From: Uranotaenia lowii
Lineage: Eukaryota > Arthropoda > Insecta > Diptera > Culicidae
DNA length: 64,000 nt
Assembly: GCF_029784155.1 (NCBI RefSeq)
Contig: NC_073692.1
Coordinates: 421,606,304 to 421,670,303, forward strand
Reading direction: 5' to 3'
Of the stretch, positions 23,762-36,605 are shown piece after piece (the stretch's first letter is position 1; each line of letters begins with the position of its first letter). The translations under genes and the position numbers were made by a program. The notes below the pieces were generated by a model that had not been told where the DNA came from, made no database searches, and was given only the letters and a program-made list of their open reading frames with translations.

Positions 23762-26609
23762 ATAATTGTTTTCAACAAAAGACAGTGTTATTGAATTTTA
23801 GAAGAAAAACATGCTTTCAAAGTTAAATTTGTACTTTAATCCTTTTAAACCCGAGCAAAACCAGTAGGAGAGAATGTGGAAACTTGATCCCTGGGGATAC
23901 TTGATACCTTCGCTTTATCTCTAAACAGAAATGTCTTACAAATATCAAATGTTCTAGAAAAATGTGCCAAATAGAACAAAACAATAATGCTGTTATCTCT
24001 ACAAATTTTAAAAAATTTATTTTTCGAGTTTTTGTATTTTGTTTGAAAAATTTACCAAATGTGATGTGAAGATCTTTTTTTGCTCTTTAAAATGTTTCTC
24101 ACAAGAAAAAAATATAATTAAATGTTTTATTCCAAAATGTCAATCGTAAGAGTATAATATGAAGTTCATAATGCAATATTCTCAACGCAATAGTAAAATT
24201 TATTTTTTTTAAGAAGAAGTTTTCCAAAATGTATGTTATGGGTACAATTGATCCCTGCGCATTGGTTATCATGAAATTACTTATATCGGTTCAATAACTA
24301 ATGTTTATCCAGTACTCATCTAACAGATAAGGACTAAAAATAATGGCAAACTAGAAAATTGCGCTTTAAAGTATGCAATGATTTTTGGGTAGAAGACAAA
24401 CTAAGAATTCTCTTTGTTTGATACTTACTTACTTACTTGAAATGAGAACTTTTTTTTTCATTTACAAGTAGTTTTATTAAGGCATTTAACTCATAAAGTT
24501 TTTTTTTGTGCCGAATATTAATTTCACTTTTGTTTGATGTTAGTAAGAGGGGGGCCGTAATCGTCGCGGCTACTCAACTGTTAATTAATTTAACTAGAGG
24601 AACGGAAAAAATGAGAACTTATACGGCAAAAAATAGTCACCGGATCTTTTATCTTCGGATATAACTAGATTTTTCCATATGGTCAGGGCACCCTGAAATG
24701 AGGATAAAGTCTCTTTTAGTCTGCTATTACTTGAAAAACATTATAATTTTTTTAGTCTCACGAAAACGCCACTAGTTCATCTGCAAGTTTATGTATCGTT
24801 CCAACTTTTGGAGCATATAAACTTGAAATTACACGCTATCAGAAAATGCAAAAGACGGCGAGTTGCTAATTTTTTCCAAAAAGATATGATGAAAATACGA
24901 AAAGGGGATGAAGTATCCCCATTCTCCCCTGTATGACACAATTCACTGTGACGTGAATTCATTAGTCCGGACTTTTCTGAACTGTTTTCATTCAAAATTT
25001 CAATAATTTAAGAACGAGAAACTATAAGTAACCGGTGGCAAATAGTTTTTTTTTTTTCAAATGAATATAATTAGGTCATGAAAATATTCAATGTGTTTGT
25101 GTTGGGATCGATTACTTTTGTTACGTGAATACATGCAAAAATTGAGCATTTTTACTTCAGTAAATATCTTCTCTATTTTCTGTATTCCTTAAGGAAACAG
25201 AATATCGATTACTTAGAAAAGGTTAATAACGATTAATAACCTACCCACAGTCTGTTTAAGTACAAGCAAAAGATCTTACGAGTTAACCATATATAAACGC
25301 TACTCAACGAGGATTCACAAGCTAAAATATTCAGCTAAAATTTATGTGAATTTAAGGTATGTTCGACGCGATTTAATGATAACAAAGGCATGAAATGATT
25401 TTTGTATCGAAATGAATTTAGGCCGATATGCTCGTTGCTATTTTTTGTAATAAATAACAATGAAACTCAATTGAATGAAATTTATTTTCACAATTATTGG
25501 TAACCACGAAACAACAACCAGTTATCATTAAATTTATGGATAGAGTACATGAAACAGGTCTTGTGTTTTTTTTTGGTTTGTTTCCAGTTTTGATCCCGGT
25601 TAACTAGCCTGAAAAATATCAAGAAACTGGATTCTGAATCAGATTTTAAAAGATATGAATCGAACTCACCAAAAGACAAATGCTTTCTTGAAGCTATTAA
25701 TCGGTGGTTTACTGAATATGACCTCCTTCTCGATGTTCCGGAATTTCTCATTCCGAAGAACCAATTAGCGGCCTTGGGCAGAATTAATTTTCCTCTTGCG
25801 CGAAACTTTGAGTACCAAAAACCATGCCTTGTGGGCCCACCAACAAAAAAAAACACAAAACTATTTAAAAGATTTTTTAAGAACGTAAATAAAAGCTGCT
25901 GACTTTTCTATTAAGAACTCTCGCTTTTGAAAAAATAAAAAATACCATCCACTTAGACTTAAGAAGAAATTCATGAGTCAGTTATGTGGTAGTAATGCTG
26001 TTACTACAAGAGCGTCATTGATACACTCTGATTACTATAAGAATCACGTTAAATCGATATGATGCAACAAAATCTAAATTTACGTGTAAAATTCCATAGA
26101 AATGATTTCTAAATTATTTTTCGTGTAGTTTTCTGATTGAGCAACGACAGAAAAAGTTATGCCTTTTTAAGTTGCGAGGTTTCACGTCACGATATTTTAA
26201 GCTATTCTGAACCAACCTTTACAGCTTTCAAATTTTAAGCACTTTTTCAAAAGTAATATCTTGTTGTTCCGACTTAATCAATCTTTCATGTTTCTCAATA
26301 TTTTTTCTTATTTTCACTCGAATAATGAGGTTAGTGCTTCAATTTCGACCTATAGCCTACTTCAGTCCTAAAATGCTGAAAATTGTAAATAATTAATTTT
26401 ACAAACATAGTACAAATATACTACGATGCACACAATGAACTCTTATTCTTCCTGAATCCTACCAAACCACTTTTTTCCATTCAAAGTCTTTCTGATAAAA
26501 TTTTCAACGATTTTTAAAATGTACCTTCTAATCAACGGTAATTTAGACAGCTCACATATTGGACCGCGGTTTGAGAAATCAGAGTAAATAAGGAAAAATC
26601 ATTTTGTTA
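23762..26609. other. AT-rich non-coding region
   Basis: No gene, tRNA or recognisable transposon was found. A short (ACTT)4-type run lies near 24423-24438. A minus-strand frame at 25494-25856 has no recognisable motif. Confidence 0.4.
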
Positions 26610-26617
26610 CTGTCCAA

Positions 26618-27432
26618 TAGACTGAGTTGATTTGGGGTCTTTTTGAATTTCTCAAACCCTGTGGTCTAGAAAGCTTTGCTTTGGTCCAAAACTCATCCAT
26701 GATTTTTTGCCGAATTTTTACGTAATGTTTACATGAGTAAATTTGTACTTTTAGGTTTGTACGGGAAAATTGAATATTTTGTACTGAAAAATCAACATCA
26801 TTTTCGTTTCTTCTGTTGAACCGAGCCAGCTGATGTTTTTGTGCCAATTTATAAATTCTTGAAAGGAAATTTTCCGCTGAACAACTTTGTCGAAAACCGT
26901 AACTTCGTATCTTATTAGGCAAAAAAGTTATAAGCTGTTTAACAGGAGTATGTCTTTTCGCATTGATAAACAATAAATTCAATTGACATCGCTGTTGGAG
27001 GCTTGCGAGGTATTGCATGATTACTTTTCATGCAATACTTCGCGAGGCTACAGCAGTGATGTCAATTGAATTTACTGTTCATCAATGCGAAAAGACATTG
27101 CCTTGTAAAACAGCTAATAACTTTTTTTTTTAATAAGATACGAAGTTACGGTCTTCGACAAACTGTTTCAGCGGAAAATTTCCTTTCAAGAATTTATAAA
27201 TTGGCACAAAAAACATCAGCTCGCTTGGTTCCACAGGAGAAACAAAAATGATGTTGATTTTTCAGAACAAAATATTCAATTTTCGCATACAAACCTAAAA
27301 GTACAAATTTACTCATGTAAACGTTACTTAAAAAATCTGCAAAAAATCATGAATAAGTTTTGAACCAACACGAAGCTTTTTAGACCCCAAGGTTTAAGAA
27401 ATTCAAAAATGATCCCAAATCGACTCAGTCTA
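26618..27432. mobile_element. 815-bp foldback (hAT-type MITE) with arms of about 400 bp
   Basis: Nearly the whole element is an inverted repeat. The arm 26618-27019 is the approximate reverse complement of 27029-27432, around a 9-nt spacer (ATTACTTTT at 27020-27028). Termini start TAGACTGAGT, and the element is flanked by a perfect 8-bp duplication CTGTCCAA at 26610-26617 and 27433-27440, as for hAT superfamily insertions. Arm identity is high, with scattered substitutions and one longer T-run in the right arm. There is no transposase. A transcript through it would fold into a hairpin of about 400 bp. Confidence 0.9.
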
Positions 27433-27440
27433 CTGTCCAA

Positions 27441-30125
27441 GCCAAAATTAGGAGGAAAATAATAGTAAATTATTTGAACCATATTACCAATTTTTTCCTT
27501 TAATAAATGAAAAGCAATGGAAAACCCGAAAAATTTTCAAAGGGTCCAAAAACAGGAGAATTTTAACTTTGATGTTCCATTTTTAGACCTGACATCACCA
27601 AAACATTGTTTCAATACCCACAAATCAACAAAGGTACAAATTTTTAATAAGGGCACAATAAAGAATCAAATTTGAACATTTCTAACATTTTTTGTCAGCT
27701 TTACGCAAATAAACAACAGATAAGTAAACACAAATAAGTTTCAATTGTTTTGCTGATAGAGCTAACGGAGAGTGAAAGTGTTCGAGATATTCATAACAGA
27801 AATTTAAGTGTTTTTAATCGTTGAAAATCTGTAATATTTTTTCATGATAATATTTTATTGAAGAATACATTTTTAATGAATTTGTTAGTTTATTCTTGAA
27901 AAATTATTCTTTTTATAGGAATTTCAGATCTAGGTCTAATAAAAGGAACCAGTTTAGTACCAAACTAGGAACAGTAGGTTTAAAGATGGAAATTTCGAGT
28001 ATCCATATCTTTCCAAACTTTCAATAACGGCGAAACCTATGATGAAAATTTCCATTGAAACTTGCAGATTAGATCATAATCTATAAAAACATTTCCTGAA
28101 AAATATAAACCTCACGCCCATTTATTAGAACAACATGAACATTTAAAAACCACCGCTTAAAGGGTTCAAAATATGGCAACTAACCCTACTTTACAACATA
28201 TTGAGAAACAAACGAAAAATTAATTATTTTGTAAATAATTTTAATTTTGCTTATAAACTCACATTTTAACCTTACTCATTCATTCTCTTGACTGTCAAAG
28301 TTCCGGACCAGGCAGCGTCTCAAGGATCCGTGGAGTGGCGCATCACGTCGTTGTTTCGCGTTTCATCGAACGATCATGGTGAAGGCAGAAGCGCAGGTAA
28401 AACTCTCGCGCTCACAAGGAGTTAACCCATATTTTTATTCCGATCCAAACCCAAACAAGTCCGCGGACCGTTTGGTTGAGGTTGTGGTTGAAAGACCCAA
28501 CCACCTCTTTGAGCCTTTTTAGGTGGGCCGTTTGCTCTCTGCATAGTCTCAACACCTCCAGAACGTGCCTCTCGTTCTGTGGGTTGCGATCTGCCAGACA
28601 GCAGCCGGCGCAGCGAGTCAACAACAGCCATTTGCCAAGTCATTGATGCCGTGCCGGTGTGTTGAGATTCCTGGCGTTGCCCTGAACCAGAAGCAAGCAA
28701 GAGCCCTACGCGTGGACGAACTCCAGAGTGGCTCCTGACGATGGACGACGAAGACGACTGGAGCTGCGCAAAAGGAAAATCTGGCAACGTTGAATTAGGG
28801 AGCTTGTTGGCGTGAAAGCCTCCGAAGGGGATCCTGGTTTTCGGTTTGGTTTTTAAATTAGCACACATGATGGGACCAAATGATTTGTCGTGTATTTCAA
28901 TTAACTTAATTAGACCATCAATTATGGTGTGGAATTTAAGGGGGACAACATTCGAAGTTCTTTCAATAAAACTGAAAAATGGTTCGAATGAAAGCTAAAT
29001 TCTCTTTGCAGTAGGTTGTTGAAAATCAATGCCATCGAAATTCGACCAGAGGTTTGTCTGAATGATTGATGTGCATTTTTCTGTAAGTTGAAAACATTTC
29101 ACGTTATAATTATGAGCTCGATATCTATCAATATCCATAATAAATTTTGTCTATGAAATCACATGAAAAAGATTATTCAATCCATACCTTAGAAAAACTC
29201 ATAAATTTTCAAAGTACTTCTAAATTAACCAAGGAAAATTCCGTCAAGTAAACGTAGGTGACAATCGGTCAAGATTGGATCAGCTCATATTAACATCTGA
29301 CTAAATTCCGGGATTTAGATTATACCAAACCTAGCATTGCTCAAATCTGTTCTCGTGTGTTTCCCATGAAGATCGATTATGAAAAACGGACTTGTTGATT
29401 GAAAGTTTTGTTAGCTCTATTGCCATTTTTACAACCCATTAACAGTTGCTGAACAAAAATCAATCTTGTTCTTTCAATTAATTTTTTTAAACTGGTAAAT
29501 TAATCATTCTGTACTTTTTTTTTAAACCAAATGTTTAGTGGATTTTTTTTACTTTTAATAGAAATCATCTCTTCAGAATACTCCGATACTGTATAAGCAA
29601 ACACAAGAAGAAAGCTAAGTTATGCAATAAGTTACCTTCAAAAAACTTTTTTTAGCACGAATTGTACAATTTTCCAACAAGGCTCGGGAATAACAAATGG
29701 GATAATAACGAAGAGTGATTATTTCTTCACATCGATTTCTCGCAACGAGTTGATGTGCTGGAAAATAGCATTGAAAATGTATTAGGTAGGTATCATATCT
29801 AAATGAATGAAATGATAAGTTATTATGCTGCTAGAGAAAACAGTGGAGAAATGAAGCCAATTCCATAGTAAACAACCAAAATAAGGCCGGAGTCGCAAAA
29901 AAAAGTCTATGACTATGAATATGACAGTTTGTTTGTTAACACACAAAAATAAATAAACCGAAAAACACCAAAATTCAGCACTCTTTTCTCAAAAACCACT
30001 GAATCAAATTCTATAAATTTATTATCTTTGAGTTACCAAAACTGTTGTGTTCAATTCTGTATGTTGTTAAATGTATATAGCCATGTAATGCTACAATCAA
30101 AATAATCGATCATTAATGATAAAGA
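27441..30125. other. AT-rich region with a GC-richer island at 28.29-28.87 kb
   Basis: Most of the stretch is AT-rich and featureless. The island at 28290-28870 has balanced composition and CpGs and contains the candidate first exon listed separately. Confidence 0.4.
28376..28522 (+). CDS. Possible small or first coding exon (unrecognised)
   Basis: An ATG in good context (GATCATGG) opens a 48-codon frame starting MVKAEAQVKLSRSQG and ending at a TAG at 28520-28522. After the seventh codon there is a plausible splice donor, CAG followed by GTAAAA, so it could instead be the first coding exon MVKAEAQ of a spliced gene. It sits in the most GC-rich part of this neighbourhood. I do not recognise the protein and no acceptor or second exon can be matched. 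Chance is a real alternative. Confidence 0.15.
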   Translation: MVKAEAQVKLSRSQGVNPYFYSDPNPNKSADRLVEVVVERPNHLFEPF

Positions 30126-30129
30126 AAAA

Positions 30130-30205
30130 AAATCGCCTTGACCAGGAATCGAACTCGAGTCTTCTGATTACCTCTCCAAAATCTTACCAATAGGCTAAAT
30201 CGCCA
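30130..30205 (-). mobile_element. tRNA-like SINE head, minus strand
   Basis: Minus-strand reading gives an A-box-like TAGCCTATTGG (30187-30197) and a B-box-like GTTCGATTCCTG (30143-30154), spaced as in a tRNA. The ends do not pair as an acceptor stem. Instead GGCGATTT appears directly at both ends, so this is a SINE head or tRNA-derived fragment and not a working tRNA. A T-run follows on the minus strand, which could act as an RNA polymerase III terminator. Confidence 0.55.
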
Positions 30206-33200
30206 AATATAAACAAGTCACGCTGTAGCTCTAGGATTCATTTGATTTTCTCGAATTGAATTCACTGCTTGATTGTGCGATAGTAAATGCTCATCGTGTC
30301 CCGATCAATGGTGCTCTGTTCGCCCCGTGTTAACGAATTAAATTAAAAATGCGTTTCAAAATTGAGAAAAGTGAAAAATCTAATTTTAATTATAGAGGAA
30401 CAATTGAAGAAAATCATGTACATCATGTTGTAGCGCGTAAATTATAGAGCACGATGATATAACGATCATAAGAGCTTAATTTTCGATGCTTATAAATTAT
30501 AATATTTTCGAGACCTGAGTACCTAATATTTTTTTGATAATATTTCTGTTAAGATGATAAGGAATTTTTCTATATGATATTATCGAAATTTTTTTTGCTG
30601 AAAATTTAATACTATAGAAACTAAAAATTTTTTTCTCGTGAATATTTATTTGAGAAAATACGTATTTCCTTACAAAAGAGAGGTGTTCAGTTCCCATATT
30701 TATGTTTTAAATTGATTCTGACAAATCAATGACGTTATCAGATAGAAAAAAAAACAACTTCCTCCATATTTTAATTGTGACTTAAGTTCTTCTAAAAACT
30801 CATACCCCAAAATTCCAGGAAATAGTTTTGACACTCGTATTAATGTAGGGTAGATACTCTAGATTTTTACAGGAGCTAGTTTTCGACAGATTTTTAGTGA
30901 AAGGCTTATCTTTCTATTTGGTTGCTCAAACCTTATATGATCATATTTTTCGATTTTTGCTCTCCCAATTTAGCATGTTTTGAAAAAAAAATTTTAGATA
31001 AGTTGTTTTATAATAGTACATAAATCGTTAATTTGAAAATAACATTCTAAGCCACCTGTTAAATTCAATGCCATCGACCAAATGAGAATGATTTTGAACC
31101 ATTAAAAACTTACACTTCATTCAAATAAAAGCAACAAAAAAGGAATCATTGAATGGATAAGGTTCTGAATTCAAAGTTTTCGGTAAATAATTTCATATTT
31201 TTGCTAACACTTTATGAAGTTTCAACTGATTTTTAAGCTGTTGAAAACTAGAGCTGATAATTCATCTAATAATCTATTTTTCAACACCCATCGTTCTGTG
31301 TATGTTTATTCTGTTTCCGTGGTGTTAAAAAACGCCGTGAAGTAGACAAGCAACTCAAATATGCAAAAATTCATATTCCTTTGCAAACAAAGTAGGTGGA
31401 AATGTTCTTGTCGGAAACTTAAACTTTTGGTGTCGAAAACTAAAATTGATAGTCGAAAACTTAACCATCGGGAGATTTTAGTAAAAAGATAATAAAAACT
31501 TTGTTCTGAGGCTATTGATCAATAAAGCAGGTAGAGAAAAAAAATCAAAAAGTCTAATTCATAGAACCAACCATATTTGAAATGAAAAACTTTAGTCAAT
31601 TAATTTATTTATATGTTTTTTTCTGAAAAAAAAAAACAAAAACAAGCAAAAATTGTCAAAAATAAGGTATTTTATCTAATCTTATTAATTTTTTTATTAA
31701 TTTTGAACACGGTCAGAAAGTTTTCTCACTTATGGTCCTAAAATCTACAATATTAGAGTTTTTATCAGTAAATTTTTCATCGTAAAGGATAACCAGGCTG
31801 TAGGTGCCATTAAGCAGAATACTGTTTTAATCAAATGTTGCATCGAATATGTGTACAAAAACTTTCTACACATGAGCAGGCATCTGTTTTCTGAGCATTG
31901 GATTAACTTTAATGTTGAAATCTCTTTCAGTTTTCGAGAAAACGATTTTATTATTATGTAAGTATTTTTTTCAATGCCGAACCTCAAACCATGCGGGCCT
32001 TTTTATGTTTTTGGTAATTTTTTTGTTTTTCTGGCAATATGTTCGTATAATATCAAACTGAAACTGATAACTTTCAAACGACAAAACTGAAGTTTTATCA
32101 AAATCTACGTCTGTCATAATTTTATGGAACAAAACAAAAGTTAGGGTTGCCTTTTTATAAAAGCAGTTTATTCATTAGGCCATTCGATAGGCCCATTTAG
32201 GAACACTGTCCACTATCGTGTGTTAGTTGATTCAAAACCTCGGCGAATCTTTTTCATTCGCTGAAATCGTTATGACTTGTGAAACAGTTATCAAAAAAAA
32301 CATGAATGAATTTTAAGAATGCTAAAATATATGCATGATTGTCACTGTTTCAAAGTAGGTTTTATGTTTTACCGAAAGATCTATACAGTAAAGATAAGAT
32401 TTTCTTTGCTCAATCATCTCACCGATTCTCCGTCAGTCAAACATGTTAGGACCAAATTCTCGTCACTTTTGTCGCTTCCCTCGTGCTGTGCTGTTAGTGT
32501 GCTTTTTTCTTCACAATTTTATTTGCTTCATTTGAATATTAGAAGAATTTAAATAATAAAAAAGCAAATAAAATCTATTTTATCGCTCTTTGACGTTTAT
32601 TTTCTCTTGATATTCTATCTCATTCGCACGTTTCGAGCCCGTAACTATCGCTCCAGTAGGTAGGTTGGTTGCATGCTTTAATTTTCAATATCGAAACGCT
32701 CCCCGAGAAACAAGTGCGCTATCTTGGTTTCACCTTTTGTTCGCCATCTTCGGTCTTCGGGTTCCTCGCCAGTCAGAAGAGTCAGGAAAGGAGGAAACGA
32801 AACGGGACACTAATTTGAATTTTTGGATTCCCTTGTTATTTTTTGTGGGTTGTCTGTTTAATTCGTGTTCTGTTTTCGGATTCGTGTCGGATCACATCAT
32901 CGTAGTAAACTATGGCGATAATGATAATGATGGGTTGCCAGGCGATATTTTGTTGTATTTTTTATCTCCTTTTTCTTCAGGAAGCGTAGCGAGCATGTCT
33001 CGTGGGACTTTTCGGATTGCTTAGAGCGCAAGATGAGTTTGGGGATACACCTAATGGCATAAATCGGATTAGATTTGCCTTTTGTTGGACCAACAGAAAC
33101 GTCACGATTGGCGCTTTGGTAACGATCGGTAACAAGTTTGCAATTTTCTGCCTGCGGCAATTTCGCAGGCGACGACATGCTGACCTGCATGCAAAATCTG

Positions 33201-34657
33201 AAACTTGAAATTACACTCGCCGGACAGCAGCTGGAGTTACCGGTTTTGAAGCAACGCGTTTGTAGATCAGATCGTTGCAACAAGTTTGTTTATTATAAAA
33301 AGAAATAGTTTCCATGCAACAAGTGATCGATTTAATTTGCTTTGTGCAGTGACACGAACGCATGAATATGCGTTTGCAGGGACCGTAAACTCCCGAAGCT
33401 AAATCAATCAATCATTCTTTACACGAAGCGCAGCCGGCATCCACGAAGTAGTTATAAGGTACAAAGGCCTACTTGTTCTGACAGAGAACGCAAAAAATGT
33501 GCGTTCTTCGCCGAGAGCGCGATCGCTTTGCATTAGTATGTGTGTGAGTGGGTTTTATTTTTCTTCGCGATCCTCTTTCCGCTCCCTTCTTCTATGATCC
33601 CTCGGCAGATCAACCGTTTGTAGCTTTTTTATCCTTTATTTTAAATATGTTAACAAGACGATAAAGCGAAAAGTTTTTTTTCTGTTCTGCTGCGATAGGA
33701 AACTGTAGCAAGCGGTTGTTGTGATTTCTTTCCATTTTGTCTGTCTTATTGCTTGTTTTTCGTTTGCTCATCCCAAACAGCCAGATAACCAGATTTTTTT
33801 TTCCGAATTCTATCGCTTTCTGTCTCTGTTGATGTTCTCGTTGTTCTAGTGTCGTTAATCCGCCACCCCCATCGTTGGCATACGTCGTTGTGCTTACGAT
33901 GTCTTCGTCATCATCGTTATATTATCGGACGAATGTTTTGTGTGCAAGCTTCTCGTTCTTGGTTGTTCTCTCCAGTTCTTGCCGTTGATCCGACATTCCT
34001 GCGCGAGTATTGGTCGCCACCGTGCTTTTGTTTGCCCGGAATCGTTGCAAATTTTTGCGCGTTTTGACCAAACTGATTTAATGCAGAATTGATAATAACA
34101 ACATCAAAAACACGTTTTTCGTTAATGCGATTTTGGTTCGCCCGTTTTTTGCCGCGCTGCAGTCCCGTTCTTGGTTGCTTCATCGTTGATTGGTAATTCT
34201 CATATTTATAAGTGTAAAAATAAATAAATAAGCCTCTCGTTTGGCACTTCGTTATTGATTTTGCGTTTCTCTCAGTTTTCTGTTTGGGTTCCCGAGCGCA
34301 GTTTACGCTTATCAATATTTATAACCTTTATCTGGCTAAGGCCAACAGTCAAGATATTGGTATTCAAATAGAATGTTTAGGCTACATAAAAAACGAGTAA
34401 AAATTTCCAGAGGTAACTTATTCAAAAATGTGTTTTTATGTCTAAAAGATTTTAATCAATGACAATTCTTTTTACAGTTTTGGATCCTACATATGTTTCT
34501 TTGGTTGGTTGCACCCGAAACTACTAAAAAAGATAACAAGTCAACTCAACAATGACCTATCTTTAAAAGGTTCAAGAAAATACGCAATTCAAAAACGGAA
34601 AATATGCAGACCCATTAACCAGATGAATGTCTGAAATGATGCTTATTTTCAGCGATA
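30206..34657. other. Unique region, AT-rich, becoming GC-richer at 32.4-34.3 kb
   Basis: 30.2-32.3 kb is AT-rich with no feature. From about 32.4 to 34.3 kb composition is more balanced with T-rich pyrimidine tracts, TCG-containing motifs and many short frames, none recognisable. This is the sort of sequence seen in introns with regulatory content, but I cannot support a specific element. Confidence 0.35.
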
Positions 34658-34868
34658 TTAAAGTTAAGGAAGCCATTTTCCAGCTGAATAGCAACAAGTA
34701 GGCTGGGAAGGATGGCAGCGCAGTTGAATTCATCGAAACGGGCTCAGACAATTTGGCCAATTGTCTACACCAGTTGATGTTCCGAATCTAGGTGACAGAA
34801 CAGCTACCGTAGGAGTGGAAGGAGGAAGTTATATGCCCCATCTACAAGAAACGTGATAAATTGGATTT
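34658..34868 (+). mobile_element. Orphan LINE reverse-transcriptase fragment
   Basis: This 210-bp stretch matches the RT region of the 14-17 kb LINE (about 15650-15855). Both contain AAGTTAAGGAAG near the start, then GGAAGGATGGCA, CAGCTACCG, GGAGTGGAAGGAGG and CCATCTACAAGAA. In protein terms it spans the VKEAIFQLNSNK to EEWKEEV-IYK blocks with two internal stops. It lacks both LINE ends and a poly(A) tail, so it is a fragment cut from an older copy and not a 5'-truncated insertion. Confidence 0.85.
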
Positions 34869-36605
34869 CGGTTGATTATTTCGTCGTTTCAAAGAACAAA
34901 ACAAAAATACGTTTGTTTTCTGAGACACACCTCTTTAATAGCTTATGAACAAAATATGGTTTCCCGTCGCTTTAACAATATGATGTCATAACCAGATTCT
35001 TTTCTCCCAAAACACGAATAACAAAGAAAACCAGAACCAATGAACGCCCACGACCCATGTGTTTGATTTTAATTAATATGATTTACTTTTCCATTCACAC
35101 ATTCCGGAGGTGGGTAACGCTTTCGATTTCCATTGATTTTCTATTGTTGGCCCTGACTGTGCTTCTGTCTGCGCCATTATGTAGTGTGATATTTGCTTTG
35201 GCACTTAGTATCGATTATCGAATGTCGCCGAATCTCTGGGAGTCAGTGGGTAAGCATCAAAACTGAAACAAACAAAACCTATCATCACGATTATCTATTT
35301 TTTTCGACTTGCGGCTCGCTTTCGTCGACATTTGTTTTTTTTTTTGGTTTGGGAGTTGAGCAAACAAGTTCCGGTGAGCCTCTCTATATCAACAGATAGT
35401 TTCCATAAGTGAGAATGATAACGCGTTGCTGATAGCCTGGCAAGTTCCCGCTAATCAATGACATTTCTTCTAGCGCTTCTTCTTACACTTGCTGGTGTTT
35501 TGCAATTTGCACCCTGTGCTGTCATAATGGAAGTAGGTAGGTAGGAAAAAATAGAGTAAGACACGTTAATCTCGATTTCCTGACAACAGAATACACAGCC
35601 AAACCGAGAATAAAATCATAGACTCGTGAAGGGGCCTTGAGGGTATAATGGACGGATTGAAGGTTTTTTTAAGAATTGTCAAAATTAAAACCTTGTCTTA
35701 TTTAAACATTTTTAAAATTGGATACGAGCATGAATAACTTTTAACTCAACAATGAATTATTTAAAAGTGGCCATCTTAAGCCACATTCCCTCACCCCATT
35801 CGTTCCAACATGTGGTGCCAGCGAAACATTCGTGTGTCGTTCAGCTGGATGTGAACGTGATGGCAGTTGAATGGGTGCTGACTGCTGATTTTGTTTACCT
35901 ACTGATTGATTACAAGTGATAAAACTACGGGGCAACACAACACAGGTTCGATATTTTCCTCGACTTTCTATTTGCACTGCGCTTTGGTGTATAAAAAAAG
36001 CATAGTTCTGAAAACCTACCAAGTTTGTAGTTGTATTTGTTTTAAGACAAACTAAACTGAAAAGTTTATTCACGTTTTCGAGATTTTTAAGACCAACAAA
36101 CTAAACACTTCATAGCTCCAGAGGTAAGCTTTTCGTCGAAACACTTACTGTTTAGAAAAAAACCACCGTCGATGTTGAAAGTATGAAATTTTTATTTCTC
36201 TTTTCAAACATTTTTTTAAATTGCGAAGAAGAAATTGCGTTTTAAAAGTTATATGTAATTTTCTTCAAAAAAATCTCTTTTAAACCAAATAGACTGGTGC
36301 CACAGTTTCCGCGCTGAATTGATACTTAAACAAATATTTTTAAACAACTTCAAGTTTTAGTTTCAAGATCAAATAAAAAATAGTTTCGCAACATGATTAT
36401 GGTATATCGAAATTTACTGCTTGTAAAAAAAATATCTAATAATCGAACATACTCCAACCAAAGAAGAGGTTGCAAAATTTCAATGTCAATCGGAGCTCAC
36501 TATATTCCTAAAATGTACTGAGAAGGGTAGTACGCCAAAGATGCCATGGTTTTTTACGACTACTGGCATAAGGACACGAGCTCTTCAGCAAAATTATACA
36601 CTAAA
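34869..36605. other. Unique region, no gene recognised
   Basis: Mixed to AT-rich sequence with short unremarkable open frames. No coding or repeat signature was identified before the pentamer array. Confidence 0.4.

Noticed and set aside
22883..23778. 280-290-codon RDKRQET / SCLLSLV frames
   Set aside because: Translation of a 7-bp satellite; no unique sequence.
30130..30205. Possible tRNA gene on the minus strand
   Set aside because: Acceptor ends are direct repeats and not complementary, so it cannot form a cloverleaf.
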